Shown here: positions 1-9,216 of the stretch, one piece after another
Layout of the letters: every line of letters starts with the position of its first letter
Numbering within the stretch: position 1 is the first letter of the stretch
Source of the DNA: Paenibacillus sp. UNC451MF
GTDB taxonomy: Bacteria > Bacillota > Bacilli > Paenibacillales > NBRC-103111
NCBI RefSeq assembly: GCF_000686845.1
Contig: NZ_JMLS01000023.1
Coordinates: forward strand, 62,001 to 126,000
Direction: 5' to 3'
DNA length: 64,000 bases
Position numbers and translations under genes: made by a program
Notes under the pieces: generated by a model
The model's database searches: none
Told to the model about the DNA's origin: nothing
What the model saw: only the letters and a program-made list of their open reading frames with translations

Positions 1-1056
1 CGAAACAATAAGAAGAAAAATCCGTTCTGGATGATCGGCACGGCTGTTGTTTTTCTGTTGGCAAAAGGAAAATGGCTGCTGTCGTTGTTAAAGTTCGGAA
101 AATTCGGCGGCGTATTTATTTCTATGCTGCTTTCCATCGGCGGTTATGCGCTTTTATTTCCTTGGAGATTTTCCATAGGGCTTGTGCTGCTCATACTGGT
201 GCATGAGCTCGGACATGTTGCAGCAGCCAAGCAGAAAGGACTACCCGTTAGCGCGCCTATATTTATTCCTTTTCTCGGGGCGTTGATTAATATGAAACGT
301 CACCCGAGAGATGCGGTTACCGAAGCCTATGTTGCTTTCGGGGGCCCCATTCTTGGGACAGTGGGGGCACTCGCGGCGTTCGGCCTCGGCTACTTACTCA
401 ACAGCCCGCTGCTCTATAGCTTGGCGCTAGCTGGTTTTTTGATTAATTTATTTAACCTCATACCGATCCATCCACTGGACGGAGGACGAATCGCAACTGC
501 GGTATCGCGATGGCTGTGGCTTGTAGGCTTAGTCGGCGGACTCGTATTGATCGTGTACAATTTCAGCTACATTTTGCTCATTATCTGGGTTATGTTTGCC
601 TACGATTTGTATAAAAAATTCGTCAAGCACCGCAAGCACGGAGAGCAGCGAATGGTCAGTGCAAGCTTCCTTGTTCCAGCGGAGCCGCTCATTGAACAGG
701 GATATATTATCCCGGGAGAAGAGCATAAACGTGAGCTTCCTTTTGTGACTTATTCCGATTTGGAAGGTCAGCAGTTCGTACGGGTCGTATGGGAAGGCTT
801 GAATTTCCAAGGGACGATTCCGCTAATGCAGCAGGGAATTATCCAGAAGGTGCATGTAACACGACTTGAACGGCTTCAGAAGGAAGAGGGACTGCACTTG
901 ATGGTTCATTGCCAGGTCGATTATGAGCCGTTTGAGAATGACAGGTATTATGATGTGCCTAACGCTGTGCGCTGGAAATACGGGATTACGTATCTGGCTC
1001 TGGCCGCATTTTTAATCGCTATGATGTCGGTAGTTCATAAAGTTGGAAATATATAA
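1..1056 (+). CDS. M50-family (site-2-protease-like) membrane metalloprotease, 5' partial
   Basis: The frame is open from base 1 with no stop before the ATG at 31, so the gene probably begins upstream of the window; 351 residues are visible. Counting from the ATG at 31, HELGH gives zinc ligands H58 and H62 with catalytic E59, and the NLIPIHPLDGG stretch (about 142-152) gives the third ligand D150. This is the intramembrane M50 arrangement. Several hydrophobic segments surround both motifs. Residues 200-310 form a soluble region, followed by a last membrane segment near the C-terminus. The substrate cannot be read from sequence. The next gene starts 26 bp downstream, so cotranscription is plausible. 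Confidence 0.85.
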   Translation, partial: RNNKKKNPFWMIGTAVVFLLAKGKWLLSLLKFGKFGGVFISMLLSIGGYALLFPWRFSIGLVLLILVHELGHVAAAKQKGLPVSAPIFIPFLGALINMKRHPRDAVTEAYVAFGGPILGTVGALAAFGLGYLLNSPLLYSLALAGFLINLFNLIPIHPLDGGRIATAVSRWLWLVGLVGGLVLIVYNFSYILLIIWVMFAYDLYKKFVKHRKHGEQRMVSASFLVPAEPLIEQGYIIPGEEHKRELPFVTYSDLEGQQFVRVVWEGLNFQGTIPLMQQGIIQKVHVTRLERLQKEEGLHLMVHCQVDYEPFENDRYYDVPNAVRWKYGITYLALAAFLIAMMSVVHKVGNI

Positions 1057-1082
1057 TCGAAAAGCAAAGAGGTCGTTGATCG

Positions 1083-2279
1083 ATGAAACAATTTCAATCC
1101 AAGCGGTTATCCCATCTGGGATCCGCTATTTTTTCTGAAATGGCGCAGTGGAAGGAAGAGGTTCGCCGACAAGGTGTGGACGTTATTGACCTGGGTATCG
1201 GCAGCCCAGATCGGCCGCCTTCCGAGCGAGTAATTAGAGCAATGGAGCAGGCAGTTCGTAAGCCTGAGGTATACGGCTACCCAACTTCGGAGGGGAGTCC
1301 GGCATTTCGGCAGGCGGTAGCACAGTGGTATAAGCATCGATTCCAAGTATCTCTCGACCCGGAGACGGAAATCGTTGCACTGATGGGCTCACAAGACGGC
1401 TTATCTCACTTGGCGATGGCGGTTGCCGACCCGGGAGATGTCGCCATGGTGCCTGACCCTGGGTATCCGATTTATTCGGCAAGTTTGGTGCTTGCAGGTG
1501 TAGAACCGTATTTTCTACCGCTAAGAGAAGAGAATGGATATTTGCCGAAGCTGGATGATATTCCAGAGGAAGCAGCTCACAGAGCCAAGTTTATCTTATT
1601 GAATTACCCGAGCAATCCATTATCGGCGGTTGCGACAAGGCCTTTCTTTGAGGAGCTTATAGCCTTTGGTAAAAAATACGACCTGTTGGTCGTTCACGAT
1701 TTGGCTTATTCGGAAATGGCGTTTGACGGATTCCGTCCGATGAGTATTTTGGAAATCGAAGGTGCGAAGGAAATTGCAGTAGAGTTTCACTCCTTGTCCA
1801 AAAGCTTCAATATGGCAGGCTGTAGAATCGCATTTATGGTGGGGCAGCCCGACGCGGTAAGAGCACTGCGTGTCTTGAAGTCAAACATAGATTACGGTGT
1901 GTTTTTGGCCGTACAGGAGGCGGGAATTGCGGCACTAGAGGAAGATATGGAGCATAAGGAAACCGTTGCTGGTCTATACGAGCGGAGGCGTGACATCGTT
2001 ATAGACGGTCTTGCTGCCGCTGGCTGGGTGATCCCTCGCCCGAAAGCGACGATGTTCATATGGGCGCGTATTCCTAAGGGTTGGACCTCTCGACAAATTT
2101 CCCGGGAAATTCTGTATCATGCCGGAGTTGTCGTCATTCCGGGCGATGCGTTCGGCAAGGAAGGCGAAGGGTATGTACGGATTGCGATTGTACAGGAAGA
2201 GGAGCGTTTACGCGAAGCAGTGAGCAGAATAGAAAGATTCTTACTGACGGTGAAGCCTCCAGAGCAGGTTCAATCGTAA
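1083..2279 (+). CDS. Class I/II PLP-dependent aminotransferase (LL-DAP/aspartate aminotransferase-like)
   Basis: This 398-residue protein has the fold-type I aminotransferase layout. It starts with the substrate-arm segment IDLGIGSPD (35-43), has the NYPSNP motif (174-179) that contacts PLP, the HDLAYSEM segment with the cofactor Asp and Tyr, and the Schiff-base lysine K240 in HSLSKSF. The overall pattern resembles the DapL/PatA-like subgroup that includes LL-diaminopimelate aminotransferases, but amino-donor specificity is not readable by eye. It lies 26 bp behind the M50 protease, with a hairpin terminator after its stop. Confidence 0.88.
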   Translation: MKQFQSKRLSHLGSAIFSEMAQWKEEVRRQGVDVIDLGIGSPDRPPSERVIRAMEQAVRKPEVYGYPTSEGSPAFRQAVAQWYKHRFQVSLDPETEIVALMGSQDGLSHLAMAVADPGDVAMVPDPGYPIYSASLVLAGVEPYFLPLREENGYLPKLDDIPEEAAHRAKFILLNYPSNPLSAVATRPFFEELIAFGKKYDLLVVHDLAYSEMAFDGFRPMSILEIEGAKEIAVEFHSLSKSFNMAGCRIAFMVGQPDAVRALRVLKSNIDYGVFLAVQEAGIAALEEDMEHKETVAGLYERRRDIVIDGLAAAGWVIPRPKATMFIWARIPKGWTSRQISREILYHAGVVVIPGDAFGKEGEGYVRIAIVQEEERLREAVSRIERFLLTVKPPEQVQS

Positions 2280-2295
2280 CATAGAAGCTGTGGAT

Positions 2296-2332
2296 AAAAA
2301 TCTCTGATGGCGTTGACCAGCAGGGATTTTTT
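2296..2332 (+). terminator. Intrinsic terminator after the aminotransferase
   Basis: The arms AAAAATCTCTG and CAGGGATTTTT pair over 11 bp with one wobble, across a loop of about 14 nt, and end in a T run. It separates the protease-aminotransferase unit from the oxidoreductase genes. Confidence 0.6.
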
Positions 2333-2523
2333 ACGTTTATAGAATTCAACAATGTTGTGGATGCGATATGATGGAATTTTGAAGGATCTAATCCGAGTAG
2401 ATAACTACCGTTCATGCTATGTCGCCTTTTTGCACTTTTACTTGTCATTTATTTGAAATTTAAACGATTTTACAAACGTGCTAAGATAAAGCCAAGTCGT
2501 TATTTCAAAGGAGAGATTATCGA

Positions 2524-3606
2524 ATGTCAGAGAAGCTAAAAGTAGCAATTATCGGCTGTGGAGGCATTGCCAAAGGGAAGCATTTGCCGAGCTTAGTCAA
2601 GTTGGAACAGGTGGAGCTTGTCGCTTTTTGTGACATTGTTGTGGAGAGAGCCGAGCAGGCTGCCGAGAAGTACGGTGTCGCCGGAGCAAAGGTGTATGAG
2701 AACTATAAGGAGCTTCTGCAGGACCGAAGCATTCAAGTTGTCCATGTGTGCACGCCTAACGATTCTCATGCCGATATCTCGATCGCTGCACTCGAATCGG
2801 GCAAGCATGTGATGTGCGAGAAGCCGATGGCCAAGACGGCAGCGGATGCGCGTCAGATGGCAGAAGCGGCAGAGCGTACCGGTAAAAAACTGACGATAGG
2901 CTACAATAACCGTTTCCGTTCAGACAGTCTTTATTTAAAGCAAGTTTGCGATTCAGGAGAGCTAGGGGACATTTATTACGCCAAGGCCCATGCGATCCGT
3001 AGACGGGCAGTGCCGACATGGGGAGTATTCCTGGATGGAGAGAAGCAAGGCGGAGGACCGTTGATCGATATTGGTACTCACGCACTCGATTTGACGCTCT
3101 GGCTAATGAACAACTATGAGCCTAAGGCTGTACTTGGCACGACCTTCCACAAACTTTCGCAAAAAGAAAACGCTGCCAATGCTTGGGGCCCATGGGATCC
3201 GAAAAAGTTCACAGTCGAGGATTCCGCCTTCGGCATGATTACGATGAAAAACGGAGCGACGATTGTACTGGAGTCCAGCTGGGCGCTGAATACGCTGGAT
3301 GTGAAGGAAGCGAAGAGCACGCTATGCGGCACTGAGGGTGGCGCAGATATGGAAGAAGGCTTGCGCATTAACGGAGAGAAGCATAGCCGTTTGTTCAAGA
3401 ACCAGGTACAACTGGATTCGGGCGGCGTCGATTTTTATGACGGGAAAAAAGAAAGCATGCAAGACACGGAGATTCGTCTGTGGATCGATGCGGTATTGAA
3501 TGACAAACAGCCGATTGTTACGCCGAAGCAGGCATGCGTTGTGTCGGAGATTCTAGAAGCGATTTATAAATCTGCGGAGACAGGCGAAGCGGTCTATTTC
3601 GATTAA
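2524..3606 (+). CDS. Gfo/Idh/MocA-family NAD(P)-dependent oxidoreductase
   Basis: The 360-residue protein has an N-terminal Rossmann fold with the dinucleotide motif IIGCGGIAKGKH (9-20). The family's EKP motif follows at 99-101, K100 being the usual catalytic lysine. The C-terminal domain carries the GGGPLIDIGTHALD segment with the family's Asp and His. Such enzymes oxidise or epimerise sugars, inositols or sugar acids; the substrate is unknown here. An AAGGAGAG ribosome site lies upstream of ATG 2524. A paralogous gene follows 60 bp downstream and an AraC-type regulator comes after that, which suggests a small carbohydrate-use locus. Confidence 0.85.
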   Translation: MSEKLKVAIIGCGGIAKGKHLPSLVKLEQVELVAFCDIVVERAEQAAEKYGVAGAKVYENYKELLQDRSIQVVHVCTPNDSHADISIAALESGKHVMCEKPMAKTAADARQMAEAAERTGKKLTIGYNNRFRSDSLYLKQVCDSGELGDIYYAKAHAIRRRAVPTWGVFLDGEKQGGGPLIDIGTHALDLTLWLMNNYEPKAVLGTTFHKLSQKENAANAWGPWDPKKFTVEDSAFGMITMKNGATIVLESSWALNTLDVKEAKSTLCGTEGGADMEEGLRINGEKHSRLFKNQVQLDSGGVDFYDGKKESMQDTEIRLWIDAVLNDKQPIVTPKQACVVSEILEAIYKSAETGEAVYFD

Positions 3607-3666
3607 TATCTTTATAGTGTTCGTGCTGGAAATACGATATGATTTTAACAGGCGGAGGTACATAGG

Positions 3667-4689
3667 ATGATCAGAGTAGCAATGTTAAGCTTTTGGCATG
3701 TGCATGCCAACGACTATGCCCGGCAGGCAACAGAGCACCCCGGCACGGAAATTGTGGCTGCATGGGATGAGCTCCCCGAGCGGGGACGCAAGCAGGCGGA
3801 AGAGCGCGGCGTACGATTTTATGAGGACTTGAACGAGCTTCTCGCTCAAAAGGACATTGACGGAGTCATTATTGACACACCGACAAATATACATCGGGAA
3901 GTACTGATTGCGGCTGCGCGTGCAGGCAAGCATATTTTCACCGAAAAAGTTATAGCGACAACGCTAAAGGAATGCAATGAAATTTTGGCAGCAGTCAAAG
4001 AATCCGGAGTGAAACTAACCGTGTCATTGCCTCGTTTGAACGCGGATTATACACTCGCGGTACAAGACATTTTGCGCCAAGGCGCTTTAGGAGACATTAC
4101 ACTGGTTCGCACCCGATTGTCTCATAACGGCGCTATACCGTCCGAACGCGGTCAGCAAGGTTGGCTTCCTGCTCACTTCTTCAATAAAGAGCAGTGCGGT
4201 GGCGGTGCTATGATCGATTTGGGCTGCCATCCGATGTACTTGGCGCGTTTGTTCCTGGGGCTGCCTGACAGCGTTTCTGCCAACTACGGCTATGTGACAG
4301 GTAAAGATGTAGAGGATAATGCGGTGAGTGTTCTTAGATATGCGAACGGCGCTTTGGCGATAGTCGAGGCCGGCTTCGTAAACCGCTTCTCTCCATTCGT
4401 TATCGAGGTGCATGGCACCGAAGGCAGCTTGCTGTATTCTACTCATGACAATAAGCTGCTTGTCCGGAGCTCGAAGCTTGGGGATGAATCGGCGAAGGAA
4501 TGGCAAGTGCAGCAGCAGCTGCCGGAGAACCGTCCCTCTGCGTTCCATCAGTGGGTAAGCCATATTGAGAACGATACGAACGCTGATGAAAATATTCAAC
4601 TTGCTTTAGATTTAACCCGCTTAATGGAAGCATCCAATATCTCGGCTAGCAACGGAGAGGCTTTTAAGCTTAGCGATTTGGCGCAATAG
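3667..4689 (+). CDS. Gfo/Idh/MocA-family oxidoreductase, divergent
   Basis: The 340-residue protein has the family's two domains, but the classical glycine-rich loop is replaced by LSFWHVHANDY (7-17) and the EKP motif reads TEKV, keeping the lysine but not the proline. The C-terminal GGGAMIDLGCHPMYLARL segment matches the substrate-domain signature. It is the second member of a tandem pair and probably acts on the same pathway as the upstream paralogue. The ribosome site GGCGGAGG precedes ATG 3667. The substrate is not predictable from sequence alone. Confidence 0.8.
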   Translation: MIRVAMLSFWHVHANDYARQATEHPGTEIVAAWDELPERGRKQAEERGVRFYEDLNELLAQKDIDGVIIDTPTNIHREVLIAAARAGKHIFTEKVIATTLKECNEILAAVKESGVKLTVSLPRLNADYTLAVQDILRQGALGDITLVRTRLSHNGAIPSERGQQGWLPAHFFNKEQCGGGAMIDLGCHPMYLARLFLGLPDSVSANYGYVTGKDVEDNAVSVLRYANGALAIVEAGFVNRFSPFVIEVHGTEGSLLYSTHDNKLLVRSSKLGDESAKEWQVQQQLPENRPSAFHQWVSHIENDTNADENIQLALDLTRLMEASNISASNGEAFKLSDLAQ

Positions 4690-4781
4690 TTGTTACGAAA
4701 AGTACGGGAAGGGCTTGATCTGACCTTACGTGTGTAAGGAAGGGCGGGCTTTTCCCGCCTATGCTGTACACGGAGGTGAAA

Positions 4782-5759
4782 ATGAATTTGGAATGTTCAA
4801 CAAGAGTAACCTCTAAACCATATGCTTTCGATCTGATGCAGGAACAGCCCTATGCACTGGATCGGCTTGACCTTGAATTCCGTTGGGGAAACTATGGAAT
4901 TCGTATGCTGAAATTTCATCATACTAGCTTTCCTCCAGGGCGAACCGTCAGCTTTCACAAGCATTCCGATTACGAATTTCACTATATTCCTCGCGGGAGG
5001 GGGAAAGTGATCCTGGGTGAGGTTCCCTACGCACTTCAGGAGGGGATGCTGTACCTGACCGGACCGAATGTGCTGCATTATCAGGAGGCTGACGAGCAGG
5101 AAGCAATGGATGAGCTCTGCCTGCATATCGACATTGTGAAGCTTGAGGTTGAAGCAAGCCACGGCAGTTCGGATACGAAGGATTGGGGCATAAAATGGGA
5201 GGTAGCCGAGGCAGAGGCTTGTATTCAACAGCTTCAGTCGCTTCCCGTAAGGCCGGCGGTCGACCAGTATCGGGCGATGGATTGCTTTCTGACCGCATAC
5301 CGGGCGTGGCATGAGAATCAGCCGGGGCTGTTTACGGTGTTGAAGCAGGCGATTATTCAAATTTTGCTTCGCACAGCGCGTACCTATGCATCCGTACCTC
5401 AACCGGATTTGCCTTCCCGTGACATGAAGCATTATCGGTATCAGCAAGCGGTTCAATTTATCAAAGACAATTACATGGAACCTTTAACCCTAGAAGTTGT
5501 GGCCGAACGGGTTCAGATCAGTCCGAGGCAGCTCCAGCGCATTTTTCGCGAGCATACCAACGCAACCTTCAGCGAATATATAGAGCAGCTGCGCTTGACT
5601 CACATTTGCAGCGAGCTCAGTTTAAGCTCAGAGACGATTGATCAAATTGCTTTTCGTAACGGCTTTTCCAGCTCCAATTATTTGCATTACGTGTTCAAAA
5701 AGAAATTTGGGATCACACCGATGCAATATCGGCAGCAGCACCATGTCGTGTCCCCCTAG
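4782..5759 (+). CDS. AraC-family transcriptional regulator with cupin sensor domain
   Basis: The start is placed at ATG 4782 because GGAGGTG lies just upstream (4772-4778); an in-frame ATG at 4761 lacks such a site. The 325-residue product has an N-terminal cupin-type ligand domain (FHKHSDYEFHYIPRGRG, about 55-72) and a C-terminal double helix-turn-helix of the AraC/XylS type ending in FKKKFGITPMQYRQ. It sits directly downstream of two Gfo/Idh/MocA oxidoreductases on the same strand, so it probably controls them in response to a sugar-like ligand. That role is inference from position. Confidence 0.85.
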   Translation: MNLECSTRVTSKPYAFDLMQEQPYALDRLDLEFRWGNYGIRMLKFHHTSFPPGRTVSFHKHSDYEFHYIPRGRGKVILGEVPYALQEGMLYLTGPNVLHYQEADEQEAMDELCLHIDIVKLEVEASHGSSDTKDWGIKWEVAEAEACIQQLQSLPVRPAVDQYRAMDCFLTAYRAWHENQPGLFTVLKQAIIQILLRTARTYASVPQPDLPSRDMKHYRYQQAVQFIKDNYMEPLTLEVVAERVQISPRQLQRIFREHTNATFSEYIEQLRLTHICSELSLSSETIDQIAFRNGFSSSNYLHYVFKKKFGITPMQYRQQHHVVSP

Positions 5760-5790
5760 CCTTATTAATTGTTGCGACCAGGCCCAAATC

Positions 5791-5834
5791 AAAAGACTGT
5801 AACCTTGTTATATTTCAGGGTCTATGGTCTTTTT
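5791..5834 (+). terminator. Probable intrinsic terminator after the AraC-type gene
   Basis: AAAAGAC pairs with GTCTTTT and ends in a T run. The stem can be extended with mismatches. It has a long loop, so it is a weaker terminator than others in the window. Confidence 0.5.
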
Positions 5835-5943
5835 GCATAATAAGGTCACTTAAGCCTTCGGTTAAGGCAAATTCGACCAACTCGCCCCGTTCCTCTTAGT
5901 GCCATGGTATAATATATACAAAATGGCTTTGGGAGAGATGATT

Positions 5944-6825
5944 TTGAATTCATATGAAGAACAACCGCAATCCGTATTATTAGTCGATGGCATGGCTTTG
6001 TTGTTTCGTGCTTTTTATGCGACTTCGTACAGCGGGTACATAATGAAAACTAGCGCCGGGGTGCCGACGAATGCCGTCTTTGGCTTCGTCAAATACTTTT
6101 GGGACGCCATACAAACCTTTAAACCGACTCATGTCATCTGCTGCTGGGATATGGGCGGCAAGACGTTCCGCAATGAAAAGTTTTCGGATTACAAAGCTAA
6201 TCGTGTGGATTGTCCGGAGGAGCTGATTCCGCAGTTTGATCTTGTCAAAGATGTCGTCGAAAGCTTCGGCGTGCCAAACGTCGGGTTAAGCGGCTATGAG
6301 GCGGACGATTGCATAGGAACTTTAGCCGGTACATATAGCTTGGAGAATGAGGTATATATATTGACTGGTGATCACGACATGCTTCAGCTGCTGCAGGAGC
6401 GGGTGAAAGTAGTCATAATGAAGAAGGGACAAGGCAATTACGCAGTATACAGTCCGGAGACGCTAATGGAAGAGAAGCAGCTGACACCTCAGCAGTTTAT
6501 CGATCTGAAAGGCTTGATGGGAGATACGGCGGATAATTACCCTGGAGTGAAGGGGATTGGAGAGAAGACAGCTTTAAAGCTGCTTCTGGAGCACGGTTCT
6601 GTTGAGGGAATTATAGAGAACTTGACTCTTCTGCCCAAAGGAGTACGAACGAAAATCGAAGCAGAGCTTGAAATGCTGCATCTTTCCAGAGATTTGGCGC
6701 GGATTCGTACCGATGTTCCAGTAGTATGTGAGTTGGCTGCTGCCAGCTGGGAGGTCGATCGTGAGAAGGTCGTTGCCAAGTTTGAAGAGCTGGAATTTAA
6801 AGGGCTGTCCAAGTTATTAGGTTGA
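5944..6825 (+). CDS. ypcP: YpcP-like 5'-3' exonuclease / flap nuclease
   Basis: This stand-alone homologue of the DNA polymerase I 5'-nuclease domain has metal-binding acidic motifs LLVDGMALLFR, CCWDMGGKTFRN, YEADDCIGTL, LTGDHDMLQLL and LMGDTADNYPGVKGIGEKTA, the last leading into the helix-hairpin-helix DNA-binding element. It strongly resembles Bacillus YpcP, which processes RNA primers and flaps. The start is uncertain. A GTG at 5899 is in frame but lies upstream of a TATAAT at 5908-5913. GGGAGAG at 5931-5937 is spaced better for TTG 5944 than for ATG 5938. Confidence 0.85.
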   Translation: MNSYEEQPQSVLLVDGMALLFRAFYATSYSGYIMKTSAGVPTNAVFGFVKYFWDAIQTFKPTHVICCWDMGGKTFRNEKFSDYKANRVDCPEELIPQFDLVKDVVESFGVPNVGLSGYEADDCIGTLAGTYSLENEVYILTGDHDMLQLLQERVKVVIMKKGQGNYAVYSPETLMEEKQLTPQQFIDLKGLMGDTADNYPGVKGIGEKTALKLLLEHGSVEGIIENLTLLPKGVRTKIEAELEMLHLSRDLARIRTDVPVVCELAAASWEVDREKVVAKFEELEFKGLSKLLG

Positions 6826-6860
6826 TCATACATAGCACGTTCTTATTATTTGCACTTATT

Positions 6861-6912
6861 AAGGCCTCTTAATCCTCCATTGATTTGAATGAAGGAGGAA
6901 GGAGGCTTTTTA
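6861..6912 (+). terminator. Intrinsic terminator after ypcP
   Basis: The arms around AAGGCCTC...TCCTCC and GGAGGAAGGAGGCTT pair imperfectly and are followed by a T run. Confidence 0.7.
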
Positions 6913-7191
6913 TTATTATAAAAAGGTGCTTGTATGAGAGTGAACCATCTCATTTTGTTGCAATATGCTCGGATAATGCTTGAAAATGTTTGTATGCTTG
7001 AGAATATTGAAAAAGAGCATAATCAAGCGGTATTCTTATTTAGAAATATTTGATTTAAGTCCGTGAAAATAGTAATTTTCTATTGACAAATGGCATTTTG
7101 ACAATGTAATCTAAAGTTACAAAAACAAGCATAAATGAACATATAAATGCGCATTGGTGTTTGTTTTGTTGAGTGTGAAGGGGGGAACATA
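6913..7191 (+). promoter_or_regulatory. Control region of the DeoR-type gene: promoter and direct repeats
   Basis: A sigma-A-like promoter has TTGACA at 7084-7089 and a -10 near 7107-7112 with a 17-bp spacer. Upstream lies a direct repeat, ATGCTTGAAAAT at 6976-6987 and ATGCTTGAGAAT at 6994-7005, with a third partial ATGCT at 6965. The repeats could be operator half-sites for the adjacent DeoR-family protein or another regulator. The rest of this 280-bp stretch is AT-rich and shows nothing else. Confidence 0.5.
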
Positions 7192-7953
7192 GTGCTGGCT
7201 GCCGAGAGAAAGTGGAAAATCGTTGAATATGTGAGGCTGTATCAAGCGGCTTCGGTTGCAGCACTGGCTCAAGAATTCGGCGTGCATGAAGCGACCATTC
7301 GAAGGGATCTGGCGGAGGTTGAGCAGGAGGGCTTGTTGAAGCGAACTCACGGTGGAGTCATTGTTGAGAAGCTCACTAATAACGAGCCATCCTTTAATGA
7401 GAGAACGAATGTGCAGCTTGAGCAGAAGATGCGCATCGGCAAAATGGCTGCAAGCCTGGTTGAAGACGGCGATCATATTATTATCGACTCGGGTACGACT
7501 ACGCTGCATATCGCCAAGAACCTGGTCCACCACACTAATGTAACCGTTGTTACTAACGATATGAACGTAGCAGCGGAGCTAAGGGACGCTCCGGGAGTCA
7601 AGGTGACTGTGACCGGGGGAGAGCTGTACCCGTCGAGCTTCATGCTTAATGGCATGTTCACCGATCATGTACTTCGATCACTGCACGTATCGAAAGCGTT
7701 TCTCGGGACGCCTGCGATTCACCCTAAGCACGGCTTAATGCATCCGGAAGCTCAGCTCGTACTGGCTAAGCAAGGAATGATTGCTGCTGCCCAGGAAGTC
7801 ATCGTCGTAGCTGATGACACCAAGGTAGGCAAGATTTCGCTGCACACGGTTACACCGAACAGCTCTATCCATACTTTAATTACCGGCAAGGAAGTATCTG
7901 AATACGACATCAAACCGTTTCGGGATGCCGGTATCAATGTTATGACAGTTTAA
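7192..7953 (+). CDS. DeoR-family transcriptional regulator
   Basis: The start is placed at GTG 7192, behind AAGGGGGG at 7179-7185; an in-frame ATG at 7147 lacks a good site. The 253-residue product has the N-terminal DeoR helix-turn-helix (VAALAQEFGVHEATIRRDL, then HGG) and the C-terminal DeoRC sugar-phosphate sensor (IIIDSGTTTLHIA, VVTNDMNVAAEL, DDTKVGKISLH). Members of this family are usually repressors released by phosphorylated sugars or polyols. The downstream genes (polyol-phosphate dehydrogenase-like, ABC permeases, glycerophosphodiesterase) fit a polyol-phosphate effector, which is inference. Confidence 0.87.
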   Translation: MLAAERKWKIVEYVRLYQAASVAALAQEFGVHEATIRRDLAEVEQEGLLKRTHGGVIVEKLTNNEPSFNERTNVQLEQKMRIGKMAASLVEDGDHIIIDSGTTTLHIAKNLVHHTNVTVVTNDMNVAAELRDAPGVKVTVTGGELYPSSFMLNGMFTDHVLRSLHVSKAFLGTPAIHPKHGLMHPEAQLVLAKQGMIAAAQEVIVVADDTKVGKISLHTVTPNSSIHTLITGKEVSEYDIKPFRDAGINVMTV

Positions 7954-8037
7954 CTCCAGATGAACCTTTCCTGACAGGCTATAACCGGTCGGAAATTCAT
8001 AATATACAGGATTATTTCCATGGAGGTGTTACGGTAA

Positions 8038-9129
8038 GTGGCAACAGCAGCAGCGACAGTAAATTCGCGCACATTACGATTGACTCAGCCTTATACCGTT
8101 CAAGAGCTGTTCATCGAACGAGGGGTAAGGGAGGGATTTGTAGTCGTTGAACCGACGATCGCAAGCATATGTCATGCCGATCTTCGCTACTTCGGAGGTC
8201 AAAGAAAGCCGGAAGTTTTGGCGAGAAAATTACCCATGGCTTTGCTTCATGAGGGTATAGGGACTGTCGTTGGAAGCAATTCGCAGCAGTTTACTCAAGG
8301 TCAGAGAGTGGTTATCGTTCCTTATGTTCCGGGTTATCTTCTTCGAGGTCTGCAGCCAGAACAATGCTGCCCGGCATGCCGGGGAGAGATTGAAGATAAT
8401 TATTGCTCTAACAGTGAGTTTCTAGGGAGTGGCACGGATGGGATAGCTCAAAGCAGATTGGTGCTTCCAGAGCAATGCTTAATCCCTATTCCCGATGACG
8501 TGTCTGATGAAATTGCTGTATTGGCAGAGCTGTGCAGCGTTTCATACCGGGCGCTTAGAGGGGTCAGGCATTTGTTGGATAAGGCAAAAGTTGCTGTATT
8601 CGGGGATGGACCCGTTGGTTATCTAACCGCAGCGATGCTTCACCACGCATATAAGATCAACAGCGATCGCTTGACTGTATTTGGAGCCATACGAGAAAAG
8701 CTGGACGAATTTTCATTTGCTGAAACGAGAATGGTGCAGAGCTATGATTTTGCTGCCGGTGACAAGGTAGATATTGTAGTGGAGTGCACGGGAGGCCGTT
8801 TTAGCGAAAGTGCTATCAATCAAGGGATCAGCATTCTGAAGCCGGGAGGTCATCTCATTGCGATGGGGGTGAGCGAGGACCTTGTTCCAATTAACACGCG
8901 TGACATACTGGAAAAAGGCATAACGATGCATGGGAGCAGTAGAAGCTCAGACAAAGATTTCCGAGAAGTACTCCATGTGATGGAGCAAGCGGATTGTCAA
9001 GCAACGTTAAGGCGGTTAGTGCCCGACCAATTCACCGTAGTGAGCAAAGCAGACGACCTAGCTGGCGCAATGGAATCTGCTCTGGCTCACAGGGACTGGA
9101 AAAAAACTTATCTCGACTTTCACTGGTGA
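8038..9129 (+). CDS. Zinc-type alcohol dehydrogenase, TarJ-like (ribitol-5-phosphate 2-dehydrogenase family)
   Basis: The 363-residue MDR-superfamily enzyme starts at GTG 8038 behind TGGAGGTG. ICHADLRYF (C45) and LPMALLHEGIG (H71, E72) form the catalytic zinc site, a Rossmann GDGPVGYL follows, and the C-terminal half reads VVECTGGRFSESAIN, GVSEDLVPINTRDILEKG and GSSRSSDKDF. These segments match the pattern I know from TarJ, which makes ribitol-5-phosphate for wall teichoic acid. Unlike TarJ as I recall it, it has a cysteine cluster (C110, C111, C114, C123), perhaps a structural zinc site. It lacks a neighbouring tarI and is embedded with transport genes, so a catabolic role on ribitol- or arabitol-phosphate is possible. 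Confidence 0.75.
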   Translation: MATAAATVNSRTLRLTQPYTVQELFIERGVREGFVVVEPTIASICHADLRYFGGQRKPEVLARKLPMALLHEGIGTVVGSNSQQFTQGQRVVIVPYVPGYLLRGLQPEQCCPACRGEIEDNYCSNSEFLGSGTDGIAQSRLVLPEQCLIPIPDDVSDEIAVLAELCSVSYRALRGVRHLLDKAKVAVFGDGPVGYLTAAMLHHAYKINSDRLTVFGAIREKLDEFSFAETRMVQSYDFAAGDKVDIVVECTGGRFSESAINQGISILKPGGHLIAMGVSEDLVPINTRDILEKGITMHGSSRSSDKDFREVLHVMEQADCQATLRRLVPDQFTVVSKADDLAGAMESALAHRDWKKTYLDFHW

Positions 9130-9216
9130 CACAGTGAAAGTCGTGTAAAAATTGTACTACAGAAACAAGATGAAGTAAACCGAGCACCATGTGCAGACAG
9201 GAAAGTAAATCATGTT

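Noticed and set aside
4087-4599. 170-codon frame antisense to the second oxidoreductase gene
   Set aside because: It lies entirely within a convincing coding region and has no independent support.
4731-4762. GGCGGG/CCCGCC hairpin before the AraC-type gene as a terminator
   Set aside because: The stem is only 6 bp and no T run follows.
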